Below, one piece after another: positions 1 through 6,248 of a stretch of 13,287 nt of DNA. Positions within the stretch are counted from its first letter, which is position 1. Every line of letters begins with the position of its first letter. The translations under genes and the position numbers were made by a program. The notes under the pieces are model-generated. The model made no database searches, had not been told where the DNA came from, and saw only the letters and a list, made by a program, of their open reading frames with translations. This DNA comes from CAYWMP01 sp964459445 (GTDB taxonomy: Bacteria > Desulfobacterota > DSM-4660 > Desulfatiglandales > HGW-15). The DNA lies in NCBI GenBank assembly GCA_964459445.1, contig CAYWMP010000163.1, positions 1-13,287 of the forward strand, in the 5' to 3' direction.

Positions 1-2202
1 CTTGGTGGTGATGATCTTTATCGTGGCAGGATCGCTTCAGGGATCGAGGGAAAGAGTGCCGTTGTTATAGATTTGGACGGAGATGATGTCTACCTGGGAG
101 AAAATGTGACCCAAGCTGCGGGTGTATGGGGAATCGGATTGCTTATTGACCTTAAGGGGAATGATTTCTACAAAGCTGCAAACTGCTCCCAGGGCATCGG
201 GCTTTTCGGTATTGGTCTCCTGATTGATGGTGCCGGCATGGATACCTATCAGGGAGAAGATTTTGTACAGGCCGCCTCGGCCTGGGGGTGGGGAGGCATT
301 ATCGATCATGGCGGAGAGGACGTCTATCAATGCAGGCGGTTCGGGCAGGCCTATTCAGGCGCAAAGGGGATGTCTTCAATCTGTGATCTCAAGGGCAACG
401 ACAAATACCTGTCCGGCTCAAATGCGCCTGATCCCAGAGAACCGGATATGAATCAGAGTTTTTCCCAGGGTTTTTCCTTTGGCATGAGAAATGTAGCAGC
501 CGGCGGTGTGGCCCTTTTGGCTGACAGGGCTGGCAATGACCTTTACCAATGTCAATATTTCGGCCAGGGCGCATCCTATTGGATGGGCATAGGGGTGCTT
601 TACGACGAAACAGGGAAAGATACCTATATATCAAGACGCTATTCCCAGGGCGCGGGAATTCATTACGCCCTGGGATTGCTCTTGGATGTCGAAGGCAACG
701 ACCACGTCGCCACCTGGGCTGTATCTCAAGGGTGCGGCCATGATTATGGGATCGGTATTCTGGTTAATGAAAAGGGTAACGATACCTATGTCTCTGACTG
801 GCTCTCAACCGGCGCCTCGGAGGCCAATGGAATCGGTATATTCCTGGATAACGCAGGAAACGACGGCTACGACACAAAGACAGGCATGGCTGTGGGTCAC
901 CTCACCCGAAGCAGGCGGGCAGGCGGCATCGCCCTTTTTCTGGATGCAGGCGGAAAGGATCGTTACTCCAAAAGGGGCGCCGACAATACCACCTGGAACG
1001 ACAATCGGTGGGGAGTAGGTATGGACACGGACGCCAAGGGCCTTAGCGGTATCAATCTGCTCGAACCTCAAAAGCTCTCCCCGGCTGCTGAAAATATAGA
1101 TCTCAAGGGCATTGAAGAAAGTATGCGTCTTTCAGAAACCCTTGAAAAATCGGAATCCTTGGATTCGCCCCAAAAGATTGAGGACATGCTCTCGGTGGCT
1201 TCCCACTGGGGCCTCGAAGGACTCGTTCCAAAGGAAGCCCAGGATAAACTGTTGAGTCTGGACCCCAACGAATCCGTTCCTGAGATGTTGAATCTCCTCC
1301 ATACCCCGGACATCATGAGCTTTATCTTTATGGATACCTTTTTCAAGGTCCACGCTGCCGTGGCTATCCCTCAGCTCATTGAACAAGCCAAAAACCCTGA
1401 TCCCCTCATCAAATCCAGGACCCTCTATTTCCTGGGGCATTTGAAAGACACGAGGGTCCTTGACACCTTTATCGAGGCACTGGGACATCCCTCCTGGAAG
1501 GTGAAAGCAAGCGCTATTAGGGGAATCGGTGAAACCCTTGATCATGGGCGTCTTGATGCCCTCCTGCCCATGGCCAAAGCCCTTGAGGACTCCCTGGAGC
1601 AAAAGGAGCTGCGCATTCTTGATTCCTATCTTGAGGATGGAAACAATGCAGCCAAACTGCTGTCTATGGTCATACGCGCCGTGCCAATGGACTATAGAAC
1701 CTATGAGAAGTTCTCTGAAGGGTTATCGGGCAAAAACAAGGAAAAGGTATTATCCGATTTTTCCCATTATGTTTTTGAAAGGAGTCAAAAAATCCTCCCC
1801 CTGCTTGAGAAGTGGATTCAAGATATCCAGACCTCTGAAGAAATAGCCAAGCACCTTATGCCCTTTATGAACAACTCAGAACCCATGGTTAGAAAGGCGT
1901 CGGTTTACGCTATAGGACAATTGCACTATGAACCCGCAATCCCACATCTTGTCTCAAAACTTGACGACACCCATCATTGGGTGCGCGATGCTACCGTCTT
2001 GTCCCTTGTTCTTTTAAAAGAAAAGGCCCTCCCTGAAATAGAAGCCGCATTCATAAAAAGCACCCCTTCCTTTAAGATTCTCGCCTTTGACGTCCTCGCC
2101 GGAATCAAAAGCGAAAGATCAAAAACCCTCATTCAAGCCTACCTCGAAGACCCACACGATAACGTACAAAGAGCGGCAAAAAATACCTTGGCTGGTTTTT
2201 GA
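1..2202 (+). CDS. Gly/Asp-repeat plus HEAT-repeat protein, 5'-truncated by the window
   Basis: The frame is open from base 1 with no start needed, so the N-terminus lies outside the window; 733 codons are visible before TGA at 2200-2202. Residues 1 to about 345 (window numbering) are about a dozen imperfect units of 22-35 residues built on G-x-G-(L/I)-(L/I)-x-D-x-x-G-x-D-x-Y followed by a conserved Q (for example GIGLLIDLKGNDFY). After a linker, residues about 400-733 contain HEAT-like helical pairs, such as the PLIKSRTLYFLGHLKDTRVL and PMVRKASVYAIGQL segments. The regular spacing suggests an elongated beta-solenoid-like surface domain joined to a helical scaffold. No catalytic motif is visible, and no signal peptide can be judged because the start is missing. 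HEAT repeats usually mediate protein contacts; the actual partner or role is unknown. Confidence is high that the gene is real and low for function. Confidence 0.9.
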   Translation, partial: LGGDDLYRGRIASGIEGKSAVVIDLDGDDVYLGENVTQAAGVWGIGLLIDLKGNDFYKAANCSQGIGLFGIGLLIDGAGMDTYQGEDFVQAASAWGWGGIIDHGGEDVYQCRRFGQAYSGAKGMSSICDLKGNDKYLSGSNAPDPREPDMNQSFSQGFSFGMRNVAAGGVALLADRAGNDLYQCQYFGQGASYWMGIGVLYDETGKDTYISRRYSQGAGIHYALGLLLDVEGNDHVATWAVSQGCGHDYGIGILVNEKGNDTYVSDWLSTGASEANGIGIFLDNAGNDGYDTKTGMAVGHLTRSRRAGGIALFLDAGGKDRYSKRGADNTTWNDNRWGVGMDTDAKGLSGINLLEPQKLSPAAENIDLKGIEESMRLSETLEKSESLDSPQKIEDMLSVASHWGLEGLVPKEAQDKLLSLDPNESVPEMLNLLHTPDIMSFIFMDTFFKVHAAVAIPQLIEQAKNPDPLIKSRTLYFLGHLKDTRVLDTFIEALGHPSWKVKASAIRGIGETLDHGRLDALLPMAKALEDSLEQKELRILDSYLEDGNNAAKLLSMVIRAVPMDYRTYEKFSEGLSGKNKEKVLSDFSHYVFERSQKILPLLEKWIQDIQTSEEIAKHLMPFMNNSEPMVRKASVYAIGQLHYEPAIPHLVSKLDDTHHWVRDATVLSLVLLKEKALPEIEAAFIKSTPSFKILAFDVLAGIKSERSKTLIQAYLEDPHDNVQRAAKNTLAGF

Positions 2203-2230
2203 TTACCAATTTTCCCTTTCAATTCATCCT

Positions 2231-2272
2231 GACTTTTTGGTACTCAATTCCAATTTAGTCGCGACTTTTTGG
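2231..2272. repeat. Short direct repeats with a perfect palindrome between convergent genes
   Basis: The 10-mer GACTTTTTGG occurs at 2231-2240 and again at 2263-2272. The second copy overlaps a perfect 10-bp palindrome, AGTCGCGACT (2257-2266), which runs into five T. The gap (2203-2377) separates the convergent repeat/HEAT gene and the hydrolase gene. The palindrome has no loop, so it is a poor intrinsic terminator. It could be a protein-binding site or chance. No other feature was seen in this gap. Confidence 0.3.
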
Positions 2273-2377
2273 GAGTTCATGTCATTTGTCGTTTTAAAAA
2301 CGGGCCTGGATGCATACCCCACCACTCACGGCCTTGATGCCGCTAATTTATTCCCAAAACCCCGAACCATACTGCAA

Positions 2378-3304
2378 TCAAGCGGCCTTCCGATGGGCTG
2401 TTTGCTCTTTAAGAACATATTTGGACAAAAATTCCCGTATGTGTTCAGCAATAAATTCCCCATCCTCCTCAAGCGCAAAATGCCCCGTATCCAGCAGATG
2501 TAACTCCACATTCTCCAGGTCGCGTTCATAGGGCGCGGCCCCTTCGGCCGGGAAGATGTAGTCATTCTTTCCCCAGACGATCAAGGTCGGCGGTTGATGA
2601 TTCCTGAAGTATGACTGCCATTCCGGATAAAGGGGTGGATTCGAACCGTAACTAAAGAACAGTTGAATCTGGATATCCTTGTTTCCAGGCCGATCCAACA
2701 GGTATTGGTCATGGAACCAGTTATCCGGGGCAATCGCCTCTGGATTCCTAACGCCATTGGTGTATTGCCATTTGGTGGCCTCGACGGTGAGGAGGTTTTT
2801 TCTCAATTCATCGGCATTTTCCTCTGTCTTGTCCTTCCAAAAGGCCTTAATGGGCTTCCAAAAATCCCGTAAACCCTCCTCATAGGCATTCCCGTTCTGG
2901 ACAATCAGCGATTCCACCCTTTCGGGGTGTTTTGCCGCAATGCGAAATCCGACAGGCGCCCCGTAATCCATTACATACAGACTGTATTTGCTCAGCCCAA
3001 GCTTATCAATAAAGCGATCGACTATCTCCGCGATGTGATCGAAGGTGTATTCGAATTCGTCCACCTTCGGCATGGAGCTGTTCCCGAATCCGGGATAATC
3101 CGGAGCCACCATATGGAATGTGTCTGAGAGTGCCGGGATCAGGTTTCGAAACATATGAGACGAGGTCGGGAAGCCGTGAAGCAAAAGGATGGTTGGCGCA
3201 TCCTCAGGCCCGGCCTCGCGATAGAATATGTCGAGCCCATCTATATTGATGGTTTTATGGAATACTTGAAAACCTCTATAGGTTTCTTGTTTTTTGTCTT
3301 TCAT
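2378..3304 (-). CDS. Alpha/beta hydrolase, haloalkane-dehalogenase / epoxide-hydrolase-like
   Basis: A 308-residue cytosolic enzyme of the alpha/beta-hydrolase fold. Visible landmarks: HGFP oxyanion motif at 43-46; DYPGFG at 69-74; nucleophile elbow VMDYGAP with Asp113 as nucleophile; cap region about 140-235 with several Trp; VWGKND with acid Asp248; and TGHFALEE with catalytic His275. An Asp rather than Ser nucleophile is the hallmark of haloalkane dehalogenases, fluoroacetate dehalogenases and epoxide hydrolases, which form an ester intermediate with the substrate. The substrate here cannot be told. I chose the ATG at 3304 because AAGGAGG lies 6 nt upstream of it; an in-frame ATG 11 codons further up lacks such a site. 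The gene stands alone, convergent with the HEAT gene. A short inverted repeat just upstream of its Shine-Dalgarno may be an operator. Confidence 0.9.
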   Translation of the reverse strand: MKDKKQETYRGFQVFHKTINIDGLDIFYREAGPEDAPTILLLHGFPTSSHMFRNLIPALSDTFHMVAPDYPGFGNSSMPKVDEFEYTFDHIAEIVDRFIDKLGLSKYSLYVMDYGAPVGFRIAAKHPERVESLIVQNGNAYEEGLRDFWKPIKAFWKDKTEENADELRKNLLTVEATKWQYTNGVRNPEAIAPDNWFHDQYLLDRPGNKDIQIQLFFSYGSNPPLYPEWQSYFRNHQPPTLIVWGKNDYIFPAEGAAPYERDLENVELHLLDTGHFALEEDGEFIAEHIREFLSKYVLKEQTAHRKAA

Positions 3305-3318
3305 CGTTTTCCTCCTTA

Positions 3319-3338
3319 TTTGCCCAATAGTAGGCAAA
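3319..3338 (-). promoter_or_regulatory. Inverted repeat upstream of hydrolase gene, possible operator
   Basis: On the minus strand TTTGCC-N8-GGCAAA lies directly upstream of the AAGGAGG ribosome site of the hydrolase gene. Perfect 6-bp arms with an 8-nt spacer fit a dimeric repressor site or a small leader hairpin. No regulator gene is adjacent, so the role is a guess. Confidence 0.3.
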
Positions 3339-3401
3339 ATAACGGATCGCTATTTTGTTTCTTTTCCTGAAAACTAATCACCCTGCATACCCAGTCAATA
3401 T

Positions 3402-3541
3402 GAGACCTTTGCATAGCGCCCCCTTTTGCCCAATTTCTGTTACTTACTGCCATGGCCGAACAAGAAAAACAGTTACGACCCTGGAATAATGATTACATAA
3501 CGGCTTCTGGCGGGAAAATTCATTACAGCATAGAAGTGTAA
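3402..3541 (+). mobile_element. Probable left-end remnant of an insertion sequence
   Basis: The stretch opens with GAGACCTTTGCATAGCGCCC, which resembles the terminal inverted repeats of IS5-type elements from memory, not from a database match. About 50 bp inside it starts a short ORF, at the spacing expected for a transposase gene. No matching right end (TGCAAAGGTCTC) is seen in the window, and the ORF stops after 29 codons. I read it as an IS stub whose body has been deleted. An alternative is an ordinary intergenic region between the divergent ends of the hydrolase and DUF3500 genes. Confidence 0.35.
3452..3541 (+). pseudogene. Short ORF, possible N-terminal stub of a transposase
   Basis: A 29-codon ORF beginning MAEQEKQLRPWNNDYI and ending GGKIHYSIEV before TAA at 3539-3541. 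The composition is protein-like and it begins shortly after a candidate IS terminal repeat. I cannot assign the family; the GGKIHYSI ending also resembles the opening strand of alpha/beta hydrolases, so it might instead be a stub of such an enzyme. No clear Shine-Dalgarno precedes it. It is either a dead fragment or a very small peptide gene. Confidence 0.3.
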
Positions 3542-3589
3542 CGCTATTCGTCACCTTCTCTTCACATTCCGTAGTGTTGGATCTTAGGC

Positions 3590-4579
3590 TTAGTGATGTC
3601 CGTTTTCGTAATGCAGTTTTAAGAGATCTCTGCCGAAGTCATTGTGAAGGTGACGCCAAACTGTATGGATATGGTTGGCGTTGTTTTGGGTATTGTCGTA
3701 CTCCGTAAGAAAGGTCGGACTATGGAGCCTGTAATAGTGGGGTTTGCCCGGTTCTTCAAATCCCGCCCAGGCAAAATGGATCTCGTTGATTTGGCTGGTT
3801 TTCAGTAGGTTGAGCTCCGGTCGAGAGACTGCATCCGGCAATCGCTTAAGGTAGACATGTATCAGATCAACTAGCTGCTTCCGCTGATCGGCATTCATGG
3901 ATTCTGCGACCAGACCTAGTGCATTTCCCAATTCGACTCTCGGCTCGGCGCGGGTGACGATATCTGCCGGTGCTTCGGGACTGATTAATGCCTTTGCCTT
4001 CTGATCGGCATTAAGATTCTTGAGCAGGGTGCGCCCTAGATCCTCTTCTTGTGAGAGAATCCGGAGTCCTTTTTCAGGTCCGTGAAAAACCTTGGCCGGA
4101 TTAGCACCCATAAACAAAGGATAGGGCGAGAGGGATTCTCGGTTTACAATGGTGAAGTGGAGAGACAAGTGATGTCCTTCTGCGCGCCACCCCCAGGGAT
4201 TCTTGTACGATGGCTCTCCGAAAATATTAAAAAAATAGAGCGTCGGGTCACGAACCAATCTTGATTGTCCCAGGGATTTTTCAAGCGCTCCAAGGATGGA
4301 TTCATGTTCCATGATCAATCTTGCTTTTTCGTATCCGGTCCTGCTCAGGCCCATTGCTAGAAGTGCGAATGCGGCATCACGCTGTTTGTCGTTCATATCT
4401 TTAAGACTCAGCCCCTTGCGTTCGAACATCTCCCCGGGCACGTAATGCCACCTCTGTCGTTCAGAATCCCTAAAATCGAACAGAACTCTCTCAAGCTGAT
4501 CCGATCCCAGGGTATCGAGGAACCGTTCGCAACTGATCTTCATCTTCTCTGCTACATCCGATGTCTGTTCGATTTCCAT
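3590..4579 (-). CDS. DUF3500 family protein
   Basis: A 329-residue protein matching the DUF3500 family from end to end. Recognisable conserved blocks are RWHYVPG (43-49), the LLAMGLSRTGYEKA region (73-86), the RDPTLYFFNIFGEP block (110-123), PWGWRAEGHHLSLHFTIV (128-145), GANPAKV (158-164), EFGFAWAG-like HFAWAG near 270, and the C-terminal block NANHIHTVW (300-308) ahead of NDFGRDLL. The many conserved His, Trp and Asn residues suggest a metal or ligand site, but the biochemical function of the family is not known to me. Full-length homologues are of this size or somewhat longer with a signal peptide; none is visible here, so it is probably cytoplasmic. The ATG at 4579 has GAAGAGG 4 nt upstream. 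It is monocistronic in this window, ending 49 bp from the IS stub. Confidence 0.88.
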   Translation of the reverse strand: MEIEQTSDVAEKMKISCERFLDTLGSDQLERVLFDFRDSERQRWHYVPGEMFERKGLSLKDMNDKQRDAAFALLAMGLSRTGYEKARLIMEHESILGALEKSLGQSRLVRDPTLYFFNIFGEPSYKNPWGWRAEGHHLSLHFTIVNRESLSPYPLFMGANPAKVFHGPEKGLRILSQEEDLGRTLLKNLNADQKAKALISPEAPADIVTRAEPRVELGNALGLVAESMNADQRKQLVDLIHVYLKRLPDAVSRPELNLLKTSQINEIHFAWAGFEEPGKPHYYRLHSPTFLTEYDNTQNNANHIHTVWRHLHNDFGRDLLKLHYENGHH

Positions 4580-4596
4580 TCATCCTCTTCTTTCCA

Positions 4597-4624
4597 TAAA
4601 TAATTCTTAATCAGTATTTTTCAA
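4597..4624 (-). promoter_or_regulatory. Weak sigma-70-like promoter for the DUF3500 gene
   Basis: On the minus strand TTGAAA (4619-4624) and TATTTA (4597-4602) are separated by 16 nt, placing a start site only about ten bases before the ribosome site of the DUF3500 gene. The match is modest and the region is AT-rich, so chance is possible. Confidence 0.3.
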
Positions 4625-4738
4625 TTCCCAAATTTCCCCTACCCTCCATAGCTCCTAGAACGGCGGAGGGTCAATTCCCCGCCCGCCATACTCTTGGCGA
4701 CGGCTGGTATACGTAATCTCTAAGTATTGACATTTCCC

Positions 4739-4882
4739 CTATTTTGGAATTAGCCTACCGAATAATTCCTTACCATCAATCTCCTCAAAAAGATTCTCCA
4801 TGGAGAAGCCACTCAAATACTGCAAATCCAACTCTTGATGGGATATTTCCTTTCCTATCAGGAGTTCCTCATATTTACTTAT
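4739..4882 (-). pseudogene. Protein-like C-terminal coding remnant, family unknown
   Basis: On the minus strand a frame runs from just after a TAG (4883-4885) to TAG at 4739-4741 and reads as 47 residues of convincing protein, including SKYEELLIGKEISHQELDL and FEEIDGKELFGRLIPK. It has no usable start codon at its beginning, so it looks like the tail of a gene whose upstream part has been lost or disrupted. I do not recognise the family. It could be the tail of a transposase or of an unrelated gene broken by the neighbouring element. Confidence 0.35.
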
Positions 4883-5087
4883 CTACATTTTCAAACGAAC
4901 AATAAATTAAAGGCTTCTAGCAATCGCATTCACAGCGTTCGCCAAGGCTTTGCCGGACAGAGATTACACTTTTCAGGTTTTGATTAGCGGAGCAAAGCGT
5001 TTTTAGAAAAATGATCGGCCGAGTCGAATGGATATGGCAAGAAGTCTTCAACGATGACATGAGAGATAGCCTTCTTTATTGAATTAT

Positions 5088-5885
5088 TTAAGGTCCCCAA
5101 ATTACGGGCTCACCGTCATAGATAAAGGGGATCTGATACTGTTCATTTCTCTTTATCCGTTCTCTGATAATGCGGTCTATTTCAGGCCACTCGGTATTGG
5201 CAAAACAACCCAAGGGTTCAACCCGCCCTGCGCGCGTGATACCAACAACGGCTCTAAGTTCTCCTTTCCGGCCTCTGTGCTGTTTAATCCCAGTGCCATC
5301 GGCCATTAACGCCGAGAGATCTTTCAGATCAACCGTTTCTTCGTAGATTTGATCAATATCGCTGCCCACGACAATATTATGAATGCCCCCCAAGGATATA
5401 TCGATAGAGCGTCCGCCAATCAGGCGCCGATAATTGGTGTCGATCACCGCTTCGATCACCTCGTGCTCAAAATTGGATTCCTTGCGATCATAACGGCCTA
5501 TTTTCAAGGCACTGAGCAGCGGGGAATGGCGAGCTCCACATTGACAACACTCCACCACCCTCAGCGGGATGCTCATCTTGCCGAAAACTGTGGAAAATTG
5601 CCTGGGATAGTTTCGATAACCTCGCTTGCGTACCTTGCGGCCTCGGCAAAAGCCTTTTTCAGTATTTGTTTTCCTGGCATGCCGCCCAAGTCCCTTCCTC
5701 TCGGAAGTACAATAGGTTCCGCTCAGTCGCTCACAGATCAGATCGTCGTATCCTGTCAGGATCTGTTTAAGGATTTTCACCATCAGTGGATCACGAAGTT
5801 GCTTCAATCTATAAACAATCTCGTTCAACGTCACTTTGCCAGTTGCCAGATTAAATCGAAGTGTAATATGTATTTCTTGTTTCAT
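5088..5885 (-). pseudogene. Truncated DDE transposase, ISH6/ISKra4-like
   Basis: 265 residues from the ATG at 5885; an in-frame TTG 13 codons upstream lies inside a stem-loop and is less likely. The N-terminal part carries a cysteine-rich recognition segment VECCQCGARHSPLL (111-124), followed by a helical DNA-binding region. The DDE core begins with ALMADGTGIK, giving Asp196, and the second acidic site is FIYDGEP with Asp257. The frame ends only eight residues later at TAA (5088-5090), so the insertion segment, the catalytic Glu and the whole C-terminus are missing; relatives run to roughly 400 residues or more. The order (ADGT, then PLG...WPEI, then DGEP) resembles ISH6 or ISKra4-type transposases, but I am not certain which. 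The protein should be inactive. The downstream DNA does not continue the frame, indicating deletion rather than a simple frameshift. Confidence 0.75.
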
Positions 5886-5949
5886 AGCGGTCTCGTTCCT
5901 TTGGTCTTGGTGTTGGAACCTCAACCTTAGGAATAGACCGCTTTTTTTT
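5886..5949 (+). terminator. Long stem-loop with T-run beside the transposase gene
   Basis: AGCGGTCT (5886-5893) pairs with AGACCGCT (5935-5942). A further TTCC/GGAA pairing lies inside, and the outer arm is followed directly by a T-run to 5949. Read rightwards this has the form of an intrinsic terminator with a large branched loop; read leftwards it forms the leader of the transposase gene, ending immediately before its ATG. Such structures at IS edges are known to limit read-through or transposase translation; which applies here is not shown. Confidence 0.5.
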
Positions 5950-6009
5950 CAACCTTTATATCCCATGCCAACACTTATGAACGATACCAATTTATTAGAC
6001 TTCTGTAGA

Positions 6010-6052
6010 AAAACGGAATCATATAATCATTTGTTGTCGCCACCTCCGTTTT
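6010..6052. repeat. 8-bp inverted repeat upstream of the transposase gene
   Basis: AAAACGGA (6010-6017) and TCCGTTTT (6045-6052) form perfect 8-bp arms around a 27-nt AT-rich spacer. It may belong to the outer end of the truncated element or be a binding site. The rest of 5950-6175 shows no gene and no HigB-like frame. Confidence 0.25.
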
Positions 6053-6175
6053 GCACAAGTATCTGATTCCGGCCAAGAACGGACGTTCTGAGGATCTCGA
6101 ATCCCAGCGTTGCCACTCCTTCATTGCTAGTGCGGTGATCTTGATCCGTGCTGAGCTTCTTAGTAAAAGCCCTTA

Positions 6176-6204
6176 TTGACATACCGAGTCAGATAGTGTA
6201 TTGT
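6176..6204 (+). promoter_or_regulatory. Sigma-70 promoter of the HigA-fusion gene
   Basis: A perfect -35 box TTGACA (6176-6181) is followed after exactly 17 nt by the -10 box TATTGT (6199-6204). The predicted start is near 6211, giving a leader of about 38 nt that contains GGAGGA (6235-6240) eight bases before the ATG at 6249. This promoter can serve only the HigA-fusion gene. Confidence 0.7.
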
Positions 6205-6220
6205 GTTACGCTACACGATA
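6199..6220. promoter_or_regulatory. Near-palindromic operator overlapping the -10 box
   Basis: TATTGTGT (6199-6206), six spacer bases, then ACACGATA (6213-6220) forms a 22-bp dyad with seven of eight positions paired. It covers the -10 box and the transcription start of the promoter. HigA-type antitoxins repress their own operons by binding such dyads over the promoter, so the HTH domain encoded just downstream is the obvious candidate ligand. This is inferred from placement and symmetry, not shown. Confidence 0.55.
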
Positions 6221-6248
6221 CGATATTTTAAACCGGAGGACATTATCA

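Larger units (their letters stand above)
4580..5087. other. Gene-free decayed region between DUF3500 and transposase genes
   Basis: About 500 bp without an intact gene. It contains a weak promoter for the DUF3500 gene, a GC-rich imperfect hairpin around 4674-4708 (CCCGCCCGCC against GGCGACGG) that may be a worn REP-like repeat, and a protein-like minus-strand frame at 4739-4882. A 23-codon plus-strand frame at 5011-5082 shows nothing recognisable. Together with the truncated transposase next door, this looks like a scar of old insertions and deletions. Confidence 0.45.

Noticed and set aside
1..1040. RTX toxin-type calcium repeats
   Set aside because: RTX nonapeptides repeat every nine residues as GGxGxDxUx; here the unit is about 25-30 residues and the spacing does not fit.
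4674..4708. REP-type hairpin of a tyrosine-transposase system
   Set aside because: Only an imperfect GC-rich stem is visible, as a single copy, with no REP-associated transposase nearby; noted only as part of the gap description.
6089..6108. tRNA T-arm-like string (GGATCTCGAATCCC)
   Set aside because: No cloverleaf can be built around it; there is no acceptor or anticodon stem at the right spacing.
5950..6175. A HigB toxin gene or remnant upstream of the HigA-fusion gene
   Set aside because: No frame on the plus strand resembles HigB (RelE-type core), and the promoter starts immediately before the fusion gene.
6201..6248. Upstream TTG as the start of the HigA-fusion gene
   Set aside because: It falls inside the predicted -10 box; the ATG at 6249 has a strong Shine-Dalgarno and matches the usual HigA N-terminus.
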